Notes: generated by a model from the letters alone, not told the origin. A DNA stretch of 44,166 nucleotides from Zhongshania aliphaticivorans (GCF_902705855.1 NZ_CACSIJ010000013.1:143248-187413), one strand, 5' to 3'. Shown: positions 17,072-27,129, counted from the stretch's first letter. Numbers and translations are program-made.

Positions 17072-19273
17072 ATGTCTGTATTTTCTCGTATAGGAATTAT
17101 TCTTGCTGTTGCTGCGGCGCTGTCAGCCTGTGGCGGCTCTTCTTCATCCTCGTCATCGCGGGGGAACTCCGCTCCCACGCTCAGTTTTGCTGAGAACAAC
17201 TTTGTTTTAGCAAATTCCTGTTTTGCGATGCGAGATAGTGCTGGCCGTTTTGTGGTTCGAGGCGACGACGGTAACTATGTATCTAACGCGACAAGGCTGG
17301 CCGACGCGACGCCGTTTTATATGAAGCCAACGGCGCTGGGTGAATATCTTATTTATGGCGACGATGGCACATTTTTAAATGTTGCCGCTGGCATTATTAA
17401 AAGTGCTGCCACACCGTCTGAAACATCGAATTGGATTGTGAGTGGGGTGGGTACAAGCTTTACCTTGGTGTCTGAGTTCGCAGCAGGCATGGCGCTGGCG
17501 GTGAATCCTAGCACGGCTCGACTGGAACTGGCCGATGCCTCGGCGGCAAGCGTATTCCAGTTTGCGGAGAATACAGGCTGTGCAACATTTCCAGAATTGA
17601 GTACCAATGTCAGTGGCACTACTTATAAAGGGCGTGGCGTTGATGCACCGGTTATTGGCTTTGCCGATGTTCACTCTCATATCAGTGCAACGACCTTCTT
17701 AGGTGGCGCCCACGCTGGACGGCCTTTCCACCCCTTTGGTGTGACGGAGGCGATGGGCAGTTGTGAAGCTGAGCATGGCCCTCAGGGTTCTCTAGATTTG
17801 GTTGGCAATTTGATGGGCCCGAGTGGTATGCCTTTAGGCGTACACGATACCGCTGGCTGGCCAACGTTTGTAGACTGGCCTAAGCGCGACGCGCTGACCC
17901 ATGAAGCAATGTACTACAAGTGGATTGAGCGGGCATGGCTGGCGGGTTTGCGGGTCTTAGTGAACGATTTAGTTGAGAATGAAGTACTTTGTACATTGCA
18001 ATCCGAGGCCGCTATTGCCAGTCAGTCAGGCTTTGATTTAGCAGACATTATTGGCGATGCGGCGGGAATGGTCACGCTAGCAAAATGCAATGAGATGGAA
18101 AGTGCGATATCGCAGATCCAGTTTATGCAAGATATGCAAGACTATATTGATGCTCAAGAAGGTGGGCCGGGTCTCGGTTGGTTCCGTATCGTTGATAATC
18201 CAGCGACCGCGCGTGAAGTTATTAATGAGGGCAAACTTGCGGTTGTTCTCGGTATTGAAATTTCTCACCTTTTTAATTGCGATGTGACTCAGCCTGGCGG
18301 ACTTACCGAATTTAGCGGCTGCGATGAAGCAGAAATAGCGACGCAGATGGATCGCCTATACGATTTGGGTGTGCGTGAGATGTTCCCCATTCACGAATTT
18401 GATAACGCGTTTGGGGGCAATGGGATCTTTGACGGCTTGGTACTTAACGTTGGTAACTTTGTTGATACCGGCAAATTTTGGCAGACCTATGACTGCCCTG
18501 AGCAGCCGTATTTCTTTGAGGCTGGCGCGATCATGACCTCGCTAGATCCTTCCGGTGGTGGCAACCCCGTGTCGGATTTACTCACGGAACTTACCCAAGG
18601 TATATTGCCGATTTATCCAACCGCAAAGCGTCAGTGTAATGCGCGTGGCCTGACCGAACTTGGCGAGTTTATGTTTCAGCGCATGATGGACAAGAAGCTG
18701 ATTATTGAAATTGATCACTTAGAATTGTCGATTAAAGATGACGTTCTGGCGATGGCAGAGGCCAAAACGCCAAAGTATCCGCTGGTATCTACCCACGGTG
18801 GTCACGGGGGCATTAGTATTGAGCAGGCCAAGCGCATATTGGACGTTGGTGGAATTTTGTATCCCGCTAAGGGCAATGGTAAGCAATTTGTTGCAGACCA
18901 AAACCGCTTGCGCCCCCTCAAAAGTAGTAACTTTGATTTTGCGATGGGCTACGGTGCCGACACCAATGGCTTGGCGACGCAGTCTGGGCCTCGTGGTAGT
19001 GATTCCGTCAATGTTGGCTATCCTTTCACTCTGTTTAGCGGAGAAGGCTGGGGAGCGCAATTTGCCGACATTCCCGCGCTGACCTTTCAACAGTCAGTGG
19101 TGCCTGAGGGTAATCGCAGTTTTGATATTAATGCCGAAGGGTTGGCTCACTACGGCATGATTGCTGATTGGGTAGAAGCGGTACGTATAGAAGGGGGGGA
19201 GCAGGCCATCACTGATCTGTATAACTCCGCAGAAGTCTACTTGCAGATGTGGGAGCGAACAATTAACCGCTAA
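17072..19273 (+). CDS. Large lipoprotein, metal-dependent hydrolase-like (amidohydrolase/M19-type)
   Basis: The 733-residue protein has a lipoprotein signal (lipobox LSAC, Cys20) followed by a serine-rich tether. Residues about 40-175 form a repetitive beta-type region (RFVVRGDDGNYVSNATR, EYLIYGDDGTFLNVAAG) that looks like a beta-trefoil or fascin-like module. After it comes a metal-hydrolase domain with DVHSH (His201, His203) and VSTHGGHGG. These are consistent with an amidohydrolase or renal-dipeptidase-like TIM barrel. The substrate is unknown. It is probably anchored to the outer membrane and is followed by a hairpin terminator. Compared with usual 350-450-residue enzymes it is large. Confidence 0.72.
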   Translation: MSVFSRIGIILAVAAALSACGGSSSSSSSRGNSAPTLSFAENNFVLANSCFAMRDSAGRFVVRGDDGNYVSNATRLADATPFYMKPTALGEYLIYGDDGTFLNVAAGIIKSAATPSETSNWIVSGVGTSFTLVSEFAAGMALAVNPSTARLELADASAASVFQFAENTGCATFPELSTNVSGTTYKGRGVDAPVIGFADVHSHISATTFLGGAHAGRPFHPFGVTEAMGSCEAEHGPQGSLDLVGNLMGPSGMPLGVHDTAGWPTFVDWPKRDALTHEAMYYKWIERAWLAGLRVLVNDLVENEVLCTLQSEAAIASQSGFDLADIIGDAAGMVTLAKCNEMESAISQIQFMQDMQDYIDAQEGGPGLGWFRIVDNPATAREVINEGKLAVVLGIEISHLFNCDVTQPGGLTEFSGCDEAEIATQMDRLYDLGVREMFPIHEFDNAFGGNGIFDGLVLNVGNFVDTGKFWQTYDCPEQPYFFEAGAIMTSLDPSGGGNPVSDLLTELTQGILPIYPTAKRQCNARGLTELGEFMFQRMMDKKLIIEIDHLELSIKDDVLAMAEAKTPKYPLVSTHGGHGGISIEQAKRILDVGGILYPAKGNGKQFVADQNRLRPLKSSNFDFAMGYGADTNGLATQSGPRGSDSVNVGYPFTLFSGEGWGAQFADIPALTFQQSVVPEGNRSFDINAEGLAHYGMIADWVEAVRIEGGEQAITDLYNSAEVYLQMWERTINR

Positions 19274-19280
19274 TTTGCCA

Positions 19281-19304
19281 CGTGGGCGGCGAGCGCTGCC
19301 CACG
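19281..19304 (+). terminator. Hairpin after the lipoprotein gene
   Basis: CGTGGGCGGC pairs with GCTGCCCACG (one G-U pair) around a GAGC tetraloop, 8 bases after the stop. The downstream sequence is only moderately T-rich, so it may be a weak terminator. Confidence 0.6.
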
Positions 19305-19554
19305 CCTCTTCTCAGCCTTAGCATACTTTCGTAAGGCTCTTATCTATATACCTCAAAAGCATAAACTATTTCAGTGCTTTTGGCGGTTGTTCTTTGTAAA
19401 ACCTACGGCAATTGCTAATTGAGACTTTAGGGCTCAGGGTCTATAAGATACTAAACTAAGTACGGCGGCGTGAGATCGAGATTATAACGGCTATGCAATT
19501 ACGTTATAGTCATCCTGAGGTCTATTTTGCCCTTAGCATTAATGGGAGTATTGG

Positions 19555-22500
19555 GTGTTTAAAAGCTATAAATCGATAGTGAATGCGCTGCAGTGGCGGT
19601 ATATCGTCATAGTGCTGCTGATTTTTGCGGTGGCAGCAACGGTGATGATCCCAATCTCGGACCACAATGTCCGCAAGAGTCAGGTGAATACGCTGGCGCG
19701 TCACCTTGATGACGTGGCGGCCGCCCGCAGCAAGGCCTTGCTTGCTACTTTAGACAGGCTTAAAAAAGACGCTTACTTTCTGTCTGGAACCCCTCCAATC
19801 AGTGGCATTATTCGCGCTAGCCGCAACAATGGTTTTGACGAGCGGGAAAAAAGCTCTCTTCAAATATGGTCAAAGCGCCTACAAGAGATTTTTGAGGCCT
19901 ATCTAGAAACCCACCCCTCCGTTATGCAGGTGCGCTATATCGGTGTTGATGATGGTGGTAGAGAACTCGTGCGGGTAGACCGCAAAGATGGTCGCATTCG
20001 CAAAATAAAAGCGGGCGGGTTACAGCAAAAGTCCGACAGTGAGTATTTTAAAGAGGCCATGACCCGTCATGCCGGCGAAGTCTATGTTTCACAAATTAAT
20101 TTAAACCGCGAGTACGGTGAGATCGAAGTGCCTCACGTGCCAACATTGCGCCTAGCGACGCCGATTATTGATGATCAAGGCGTGTTTGGCATACTTGTGA
20201 TTAACCTAAATATGGAAGAGATCTTCCGTACCTTAGGCAGTGAATTAGAAAGCTATGAAAATATTTATGTGCTGAATGGCGATGGTGATTTTCTTTTACA
20301 TCCCGTGCAAGAAAAAACATTCGGTTTTGAGTTGGGGAAAAACTATCGCTGGTCTGACGAGTTCAGTACCGGCGACGATGACACCGATTCGGCATTTATT
20401 CGTTTAGACAATCAAAATGTCGTTCACGCGATATTGAGAACAATCACGTACGACACTAATCGTTCTATTGATTTAGTTGTCACCGCGCCAAACACAGTCA
20501 TTGATGATGCGGTGGCAGCGGCGAGACTGTTTAATCTTTACATTTTATTTGGGTTTATCGCTGTATCCTTGCTTTTTATATACCTCGTTGCGGTTAACCT
20601 TCGTCGCCGTGCACTGGCAGATCAACAAAATGCAAGCATGGCGGCCATTGTTGATGGAACCGATGATGCGGTGGTGAGTAAAGCGCTCAGTGGTGTAGTA
20701 CAGAGTTGGAACCGCGCCGCGGAAGCGATGTTCGGCTACAAAGCAAGTCAAGCTATCGGTCAGAAAATGACAGACCTTATTGTTCCAGAAAGCTTACTGT
20801 CGGAAGAGCTTGGAATATTCTCGCGTGTTTCTAAAGGCGAAACGGTCTCTGATTTTATAACTCAGCGTCGCACCTTAGGCGGTGACCTTATTGATGTTGC
20901 TATTACTGTTTCGCCTGTGCAGCGCGAGGGGGGCGAGATATTTGGTATCGCACATATCATTCGTGATATCTCCGAAGTAAAGGCTGCGCAAGAGCAATTA
21001 GTTTTATTGAATGAGCAGCTCGAGAAGCAAGTTGAACTGAGAACTCGGGAGCTACAGCGAACTGCTGCCTTACAAAATGGTATTTTAACTAATGCGGGAT
21101 ACGCTATTTTTACTAATCGTCCCGACGGCACAATCACATTGTTCAACCCCGCTGCAGAGAAAATGCTGGGTTATAGCGCAGATGAGGTCGTTGATAAAAA
21201 GCCAATGTGGATGTTGTTTGAACCTTCGGAAATTCAGCCTGAACTAGAGCGCCTTAGTAAAGCAGGCGGTACCGGAGATCAAATCCTTAGCAATGTGAAC
21301 TATGAGCGTGAATGGACCTTCGTTCGCAAAGACGGTTCGCATTTCCCCGTCATGCTGAAAAGCAATACCTTGTACGATAACGATCAGCAAGTGATCGGCT
21401 ACTTAGGTATTGCACGGGATTTAACAAAACAAAAACGGCAACAGCAAGAGCTAGAGGAAGCGAAAGCGATTGCGGAGGATGCGAGCAAGGCAAAAAGTGA
21501 GTTTTTGGCCAATATGAGTCATGAAATACGCACGCCAATGAACGCGGTGTTGGGTATGTTAAACCTGCTTAAATATACCGATATGACAGATCGACAATTA
21601 GATTATGTGCGCAAAGCCAGCGGCGCGGCAGAGGCCTTGTTGGGAATAATTAATGATATTTTGGATTATTCAAAAATTGAAGCTGGAAAATTAATTCTCG
21701 ATATTCGTCCAGTTATTATTGACGATGTTTTACGTGATATCGCCGTGATCCTCAGCATGAATCTTAGCGAAAAAAATGTAGAGATTTTGTTTAATATCGA
21801 TCCCGATGTGCCGAAGATGGTGATGGGCGATGCACTAAGAATGAAACAGATCTTGATTAACCTTGCAGGAAACGCGGTGAAGTTTACCGAGCAAGGTGAA
21901 GTGATGTTGTCTTTGTATGTGCAGTATGAGCGCCAGCAAAGATTGGTGCTTGGGTTTAGCGTGCGCGATACCGGTATCGGCATGACGCAGGAGCAGCAGC
22001 AACGGGTGTTTGAATCTTTTGCTCAGGCTGAGGCGGGTACCAACCGCCGTTTCGGCGGCACAGGTTTAGGTCTGGTTATTAGTCAGCGTCTTATTCGGTT
22101 TATGGGCGGTGAGCTAGAAGTAGAAAGTGAGCTGGGTAAGGGAAGTACTTTTTCATTTTCATTGATAGTTGATAAGGTCGAAGATCAGGAGTTGATCGAA
22201 GCCGGGCGGCGAGTTGTTGCGCCTGAGTGTCGAAACTTACATATATTGATAATTGATGATAATGCCAGTGCACGACAGATTATTTCTGGAATTTGTGAAT
22301 CCCTTGGTTGGAGTGCGGTGGAGTCCGAATCTGGTGAAAAAGCAGTTGAGTTGATAAAAGAGAGCCTTGTTAGCGGCAAACGTTTTGATATTGCTTTCAT
22401 CGATTGGATGATGCCGAACATGGATGGCTGGGAAGCTGCAAAGGCCATTCGGAATTTAGGGGAGAGTGCAGAATTACCGCGTCTGGTAATGGTTACCGCC

Positions 22501-23694
22501 CATGCTAGGGAGGTATTTGATCAACGTGTTGATGCAGAACATTCGCCTTTAAATGGATTTTTAATGAAGCCGGTGACAGCATCAGATATATATAACTCCG
22601 TGGTTGACGCTCAGTCTGGGAAGCTGTCAGCAGCCTTGGAGAATGGTTCTCGCGATGCTCAAAAGGCTAAAAATTCTCTTTCAGGTATGCGTATATTACT
22701 TGTTGAGGACAACTTAACTAATCAACAGGTGGCCCGGGAGTTATTGGCGATAGAGGGGGCGGAGGTTGATGTCGCCGACAACGGGCAAATTGGTGTTGAC
22801 CGTATTCGTCGTGCCGAAATGCCCTTCGATGTGGTGCTGATGGATTTACAAATGCCGGTAATGGACGGTTACGAGGCAACGCGGGAAATTCGTGAAACTC
22901 TGGGCCTTAAGTTCTTGCCAATAATAGCCATGACGGCAAATGCTATGCCTTCTGATAAGGCGGCGTGTTTAGCTGCGGGGATGAATGACCATATTGGTAA
23001 GCCATTTGAATTGGCAGAATTGGTAAATGCTTTATTAAAAGCCGCTGGTAGGGAGCAAAATCCGAGCACAGCTGAGCTTGAAAGAAATGACGCTGTTCCC
23101 AACAACATTACGTTGCCGGAAGCGCCGAAGGGGTTTGTTTTTAAAGAAGCCCTGCTGAGAATGGGGAATAACCGCAAGCTGTATGCTAGCCAAGCGCGTA
23201 TGTTTGCAGATCGGCATTGCAATGATGTACAGAGAGTGCGGGATTTATTGCACAAAAATAATCGCCCTAGTGCGGTTCGTGAGTTGCACACTCTGAGAGG
23301 GGTGTCGGCGACGTTAGGGGCGCAGGCATTGGCGGCATCGCTGTCTGAGGCTGAATTAGCCGCGAAAAGTGTCGTTGAGGTGTCGGTCATTGAAACGATA
23401 CTTAGTAAATCTGACGAGTTACTGCAGCAAGCGAGTGAAGTGCTGGCGGATCTTGCTAATCATCTCGATCCTCTTGAAGCTGTCAATACAGCTGACAAAG
23501 ACTTAGACGAGGAAAAGCTACAAGAGCTGCTTCAGCTTTTGAAAGAAAGTAATATGCGTGCGATGGACGTTTATGCAGAATTGAAGGCAGGTCTGCTTGC
23601 TTATACTGATCAAGCGCAGGCCTTGGATGAGGCAATCTCGATGTTGGATTTTGCTAAAGCCTACGAGATTCTCAATAGTATTTTGCCAGCGTAA
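19555..23694 (+). CDS. Hybrid sensor histidine kinase (periplasmic sensor, PAS-PAS-HisKA-HATPase-REC-REC-HPt)
   Basis: This 1379-residue protein is an all-in-one phosphorelay. Membrane segments near residues 14-36 and 325-347 bracket a periplasmic sensor of Cache/CHASE size. Then come two PAS domains (about 365-480 and 505-635) joined by a coiled coil, HisKA with phospho-His656 (NMSHEIRTPMNA), and HATPase with NLAGNAVKFTEQGE, DTGIGM and GGTGLGLVIS. Two receiver domains follow with Asp950 and Asp1097, then an HPt-like domain with His1245 (ELHTLRGVSATLGA). The start is a GTG with only a weak ribosome site. The REC-GGDEF protein 106 bases downstream is the obvious candidate output partner. Confidence 0.93.
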   Translation: MFKSYKSIVNALQWRYIVIVLLIFAVAATVMIPISDHNVRKSQVNTLARHLDDVAAARSKALLATLDRLKKDAYFLSGTPPISGIIRASRNNGFDEREKSSLQIWSKRLQEIFEAYLETHPSVMQVRYIGVDDGGRELVRVDRKDGRIRKIKAGGLQQKSDSEYFKEAMTRHAGEVYVSQINLNREYGEIEVPHVPTLRLATPIIDDQGVFGILVINLNMEEIFRTLGSELESYENIYVLNGDGDFLLHPVQEKTFGFELGKNYRWSDEFSTGDDDTDSAFIRLDNQNVVHAILRTITYDTNRSIDLVVTAPNTVIDDAVAAARLFNLYILFGFIAVSLLFIYLVAVNLRRRALADQQNASMAAIVDGTDDAVVSKALSGVVQSWNRAAEAMFGYKASQAIGQKMTDLIVPESLLSEELGIFSRVSKGETVSDFITQRRTLGGDLIDVAITVSPVQREGGEIFGIAHIIRDISEVKAAQEQLVLLNEQLEKQVELRTRELQRTAALQNGILTNAGYAIFTNRPDGTITLFNPAAEKMLGYSADEVVDKKPMWMLFEPSEIQPELERLSKAGGTGDQILSNVNYEREWTFVRKDGSHFPVMLKSNTLYDNDQQVIGYLGIARDLTKQKRQQQELEEAKAIAEDASKAKSEFLANMSHEIRTPMNAVLGMLNLLKYTDMTDRQLDYVRKASGAAEALLGIINDILDYSKIEAGKLILDIRPVIIDDVLRDIAVILSMNLSEKNVEILFNIDPDVPKMVMGDALRMKQILINLAGNAVKFTEQGEVMLSLYVQYERQQRLVLGFSVRDTGIGMTQEQQQRVFESFAQAEAGTNRRFGGTGLGLVISQRLIRFMGGELEVESELGKGSTFSFSLIVDKVEDQELIEAGRRVVAPECRNLHILIIDDNASARQIISGICESLGWSAVESESGEKAVELIKESLVSGKRFDIAFIDWMMPNMDGWEAAKAIRNLGESAELPRLVMVTAHAREVFDQRVDAEHSPLNGFLMKPVTASDIYNSVVDAQSGKLSAALENGSRDAQKAKNSLSGMRILLVEDNLTNQQVARELLAIEGAEVDVADNGQIGVDRIRRAEMPFDVVLMDLQMPVMDGYEATREIRETLGLKFLPIIAMTANAMPSDKAACLAAGMNDHIGKPFELAELVNALLKAAGREQNPSTAELERNDAVPNNITLPEAPKGFVFKEALLRMGNNRKLYASQARMFADRHCNDVQRVRDLLHKNNRPSAVRELHTLRGVSATLGAQALAASLSEAELAAKSVVEVSVIETILSKSDELLQQASEVLADLANHLDPLEAVNTADKDLDEEKLQELLQLLKESNMRAMDVYAELKAGLLAYTDQAQALDEAISMLDFAKAYEILNSILPA

Positions 23695-23800
23695 GTTTGA
23701 GTTTGTATGATGAACTTTTCTGTGCGCTGTCGTCAGTTGTGAATGCACAAATATTCAATACCAGCGGTGATGTTCAAATTCGTGTAAATGGGCTTAATAT

Positions 23801-24760
23801 ATGACTGAAGCACAATCTTTATTTTCTTTGGATGTCGACTTGGTGCCCGGAGCGATATTTCCAGAGCGTCCTAAACTGCTTATTGTTGACGACCAACCAG
23901 TGAACATTCAGGTTTTATATCAGGTGTTTAGTGCTAGCTGTGAAGTGTTTATGGCAACTAGCGGTCAGCAGGCTTTGGATGTTTGTCGCCAGAAAGATCC
24001 AGACCTTATTTTACTTGATGTCGTAATGCCTGATATGGACGGTATTGAAGTTTGCCGCAAACTTAAGTCCGAATCGGAAACCCGTGATGTTCCAGTGATT
24101 TTTGTGACCTCGCAAGACAGCCCAGAAGAAGAGACCTTGGGCTTAGAAGTTGGCGCCGTAGATTTTATTACCAAACCGGTTAATCCCGCCGTTGTGAAGG
24201 CGAGGGTTAAAACCCATTTAATGCTGAAAATTCAGGCAGATGCCCTGCGGCAATTAGCATCGGTAGATGGTTTGACGGGGATTTCTAATCGACGGATTTT
24301 TGATGAGCGAATGGAGGTGGAATGGCGTGCGTGCCGCAGAACCGAAAAGCCACTATCGGTCATTATGATTGATGTGGATCATTTTAAAAAATATAACGAC
24401 CATTACGGTCATCTAGAAGGTGATGCCTGTTTAAAAACGGTTGCTCAGGCTTTGAAAGAAAATGAGTGGCGTGGTCGTGATGTCGTGTCTCGCTACGGTG
24501 GTGAAGAGTTTGTGTGTTTGATGCCCGAAACGAGCATGGTAGCGGCCTTAGCAAAAGCTGAGGCGATTCGTAGTAGAGTATTTGAGCTGGCCATGCCCCA
24601 TGCTACGTCTGGGAATGCTGACCGCGTTACCATTAGCGTCGGAGTCGCCTGTACAACACCAGGCGGCAGTGAATCTAGTGAGCTGCTATCTGCCGCCGAC
24701 GAACAACTGTATAAAGCAAAGGAAGGTGGGCGGAACCGCGTAGAGGGTGCTTCACTATAG
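23801..24760 (+). CDS. Response regulator diguanylate cyclase (REC-GGDEF)
   Basis: The 319-residue protein has an N-terminal receiver (LLIVDDQPVN, phosphoacceptor Asp73 in LILLDVVMPDMDG, Lys in FITKPVNP) and a GGDEF domain. The active-site motif is GGEEF at residues 233-237, and an RxxD inhibitory site (RGRD) lies five residues before it. Phosphorylation probably drives dimerisation and c-di-GMP synthesis in the cytoplasm, with product feedback. It follows the hybrid kinase on the same strand, so a kinase to cyclase pair is likely. A strong hairpin terminator follows. Confidence 0.94.
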   Translation: MTEAQSLFSLDVDLVPGAIFPERPKLLIVDDQPVNIQVLYQVFSASCEVFMATSGQQALDVCRQKDPDLILLDVVMPDMDGIEVCRKLKSESETRDVPVIFVTSQDSPEEETLGLEVGAVDFITKPVNPAVVKARVKTHLMLKIQADALRQLASVDGLTGISNRRIFDERMEVEWRACRRTEKPLSVIMIDVDHFKKYNDHYGHLEGDACLKTVAQALKENEWRGRDVVSRYGGEEFVCLMPETSMVAALAKAEAIRSRVFELAMPHATSGNADRVTISVGVACTTPGGSESSELLSAADEQLYKAKEGGRNRVEGASL

Positions 24761-24773
24761 TGGTGTCAGTAAT

Positions 24774-24800
24774 CGCGCTATTCTTCTAGAGAATGGCGCG
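24774..24800. terminator. Terminator between the cyclase and the convergent alcohol dehydrogenase
   Basis: CGCGCTATTCT pairs with AGAATGGCGCG over 11 positions (one G-U) around a TCTAG loop, followed on the plus strand by a T-rich stretch. It may serve both convergent genes. Confidence 0.8.
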
Positions 24801-24806
24801 CATATT

Positions 24807-25859
24807 TTACTTTTGGTTTTTTAATGTCGCTAAGTCAATTACAAAGCGGTATTTCACATCACCTTTAACTACCCGTTCAAAGGCGTCGTTTATGTCATCA
24901 ATACTGATTAATTCAACGTCTGCTGTAATATTGTGTTTGCCGCAGTAATCGAGCATTTCTTGGGTTTCTTTTATGCCCCCTATCATTGAACCAGATATCA
25001 CCTTATTGCTTAACACCAGTGATGATTTAAAGGCTAATTGTTGATCCGGCAAGCCAACCAAGCACAGCGTGCCATTACGCTTTAAGGCCGATAAATAGGG
25101 ATTGATGTCGTGAACGGCGGATACGGTATCAAGAATAAAATCAAAACCGCGGGCTGATTTCATCGCCTCTCTGTCGCTGGAGACCACAATATGGCTTGCG
25201 CCAAGCTTTTTGGCATCGGCAGCTTTAGATTCGCTGGTGGTAAATAAAGTGAGCTCTGCGCCAAAGGCGTGGGCAAATTTTAGTGCCATGTGGCCGAGTC
25301 CGCCGAGTCCTACGACGCCGACCTTCATGCCGGGGCCAATATTCCAGCGCCGAAGTGGCGACCATGTTGTGATCCCCGCGCAGAGCAGCGGTGCGACAGC
25401 CTTAGGGTCGAGGGAATCTGGAATACGAAGCGCAAAATCTGCGTCTATCACATAGTTTGTGGAGTAGCCGCCTTGGCTGATTACGCTACCGTCTTTGCGT
25501 TCCTTGCTGCCGTAGCTCATGGTCACACCTTTCTGGCAATAGTGTTCTTCGCCATCCTGGCAGGGCTCACAATGCCGGCAGGAATCGATGATGCAGCCTA
25601 CGCCAACCAAATCGCCAACCTTGAACCCACTGACGTCGCTGCCAACGTTGCTAACGCGACCAATCATTTCGTGACCGGGCACGATGGGAAAGCGGCTGTA
25701 TCCCCATTCATTGCGAGCGTAGTGTATATCTGAGTGGCATACCCCGCAGTAGAGCAGTTCTAGCACGAGATCGCGGCTATCTGCTTCGCGACGCTCAAAT
25801 TCAAAGGGGGCAAGAGGTAAATCAGCGGCGCTGGCGGCATAGGCTTGAGATTTAATCAC
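24807..25859 (-). CDS. Zinc-dependent NAD(P)-linked alcohol dehydrogenase (CAD/YahK-like)
   Basis: The 350-residue medium-chain dehydrogenase has catalytic-zinc ligands in GVCHSD and GHE, a structural-zinc cluster in the CxxCxxC...C region (CIIDSCRHCEPCQDGEEHYC) and a Rossmann motif GLGGLGHMA. These enzymes reduce aldehydes or oxidise primary alcohols, commonly with NADPH in this subgroup. I chose the GTG at 25859 because an ACGGAGAA ribosome site lies just before it and the protein then begins at the usual place (IKSQAYAA). The ATG at 25952 would add 31 residues. It is alone on its strand, with no partner genes to define the substrate. Confidence 0.9.
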   Translation of the reverse strand: MIKSQAYAASAADLPLAPFEFERREADSRDLVLELLYCGVCHSDIHYARNEWGYSRFPIVPGHEMIGRVSNVGSDVSGFKVGDLVGVGCIIDSCRHCEPCQDGEEHYCQKGVTMSYGSKERKDGSVISQGGYSTNYVIDADFALRIPDSLDPKAVAPLLCAGITTWSPLRRWNIGPGMKVGVVGLGGLGHMALKFAHAFGAELTLFTTSESKAADAKKLGASHIVVSSDREAMKSARGFDFILDTVSAVHDINPYLSALKRNGTLCLVGLPDQQLAFKSSLVLSNKVISGSMIGGIKETQEMLDYCGKHNITADVELISIDDINDAFERVVKGDVKYRFVIDLATLKNQK

Positions 25860-26046
25860 TGGCGTTCTCCGTAATAACAACGATGGCAATTGGTAGGGGA
25901 AGAGTTTTTTAATTTGTAAAACCGACACCATACAAGAAATGGGTTTCACCATAGCCTAGGTGCGGTGCGTATCTCAATGATAATGTTGGGGTAGCTAAGC
26001 AAGTATAGTTTGTATGTTGCTGCAGAGGTGTGAAGCGAGGAGTAGC

Positions 26047-27129
26047 TTAGTCTGGTGTGATGGCGGCGGGGCGTCCGTAGTAATAACCTTGAAAATAATT
26101 AATACCGATATTATGGCAGGCGATGGCGTCTTCTTCAGTTTCCACACCTTCCGCTAATGTTGCAATCCCCATGTCTTGAACCAGCTTATTGAGAGATGCC
26201 AGTAATTTGTAGCGCGCAGAATCGCTGCTGCCGATGCCACGAACTAGACTGATGTCGAATTTAACTATGTCTGGTGGCGCCTCGGTGAGTTCGCGCAAGC
26301 GGGCTTGTCCTGCGCCGAAATCGTCATAAGCTAAGCCAATATTTAAGGCATTTAAACCATTGCGAATGGCTATCATGGCGTCAAGATCAGTTACCGCTGC
26401 CTCATGCACTTCAAATATTAGCTGCAGAGTAGGGTGGAGCTTACGGAGCTCGCCGAGTTCCGTCAGTAGTTGGTCGGGGTTGTGACATTCTTCAGGGTGG
26501 GAATTAAAAAATAAGGGCTTTTGAATACCTGCTAATTCCGCTTGCATAAAGCCCCGCCGCCGAAATAGCACGCTGAGTTCAATTTGCTTATTAAGGGATT
26601 CTGCTAGCTTAAATAGCTCAAAAGGGCTGGCGTCTAATGAGGGGTGCTTACCTCTACCTAGCAGCTCGTAGCCGTATACGCCACCGTTTTGTAGTGTGAT
26701 GATTTGTTGAAATGTGGTCACTAGCTGCTGGTCGAGTAGCTCTGCAAATTCCTTGCTTTTAATCGCAAAATGCTTAGGCAGGGTGTGCATATAAATGCGC
26801 GTTCGGTCGTCGTCTTCTGCGCTGTTGTCTTCGGCTTTTAGGCAATATTCAATGCCTGCAAAATGCACAATATCGCCAAGCTGTAATTCGGTATTTGACT
26901 CAATACGCTGATGATTTACAAAACTGCCATTGGTGCTGTTTAAATCGCAGAGAATAAGTCTGTCAGCTTGCTGCTCAATGCGAGCGTGAACACGGGACAG
27001 GGATGAGCTATTGATAATGATCGCGCAGTCGGCACTACGCCCAATGGTGATGGGAAGCGTGTCGAGTACGATTCGCTGTGAAATTGTGCTGCCAGCGATA
27101 CGGCTTTCAAGATAGTAGGTTTTATCCAT
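26047..27129 (-). CDS. FHA-EAL protein, probable cyclic-di-GMP phosphodiesterase
   Basis: The 360-residue cytoplasmic protein joins an N-terminal FHA domain (GRSADC, SSLSRVHARI, LNSTNGSFVN, residues 25-75) to an EAL domain (about 125-355). Residues expected for metal binding and catalysis appear kept: the E of YELLGRG, N of NSHPEE, the glutamates of FEVHE, YDDFGAG, VKFD, LAEGVE and the Q of FQGYYYGR. It is therefore likely active. FHA domains read phosphothreonine, so its activity or placement may depend on a Ser/Thr kinase. It stands alone between the alcohol dehydrogenase and a non-coding gap. Confidence 0.9.
   Translation of the reverse strand: MDKTYYLESRIAGSTISQRIVLDTLPITIGRSADCAIIINSSSLSRVHARIEQQADRLILCDLNSTNGSFVNHQRIESNTELQLGDIVHFAGIEYCLKAEDNSAEDDDRTRIYMHTLPKHFAIKSKEFAELLDQQLVTTFQQIITLQNGGVYGYELLGRGKHPSLDASPFELFKLAESLNKQIELSVLFRRRGFMQAELAGIQKPLFFNSHPEECHNPDQLLTELGELRKLHPTLQLIFEVHEAAVTDLDAMIAIRNGLNALNIGLAYDDFGAGQARLRELTEAPPDIVKFDISLVRGIGSSDSARYKLLASLNKLVQDMGIATLAEGVETEEDAIACHNIGINYFQGYYYGRPAAITPD

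Noticed and set aside
22869-23390. A 173-codon open frame on the minus strand
   Set aside because: It lies inside the second receiver and HPt region of the hybrid kinase, whose sense protein is clearly conserved; the antisense frame is a shadow.
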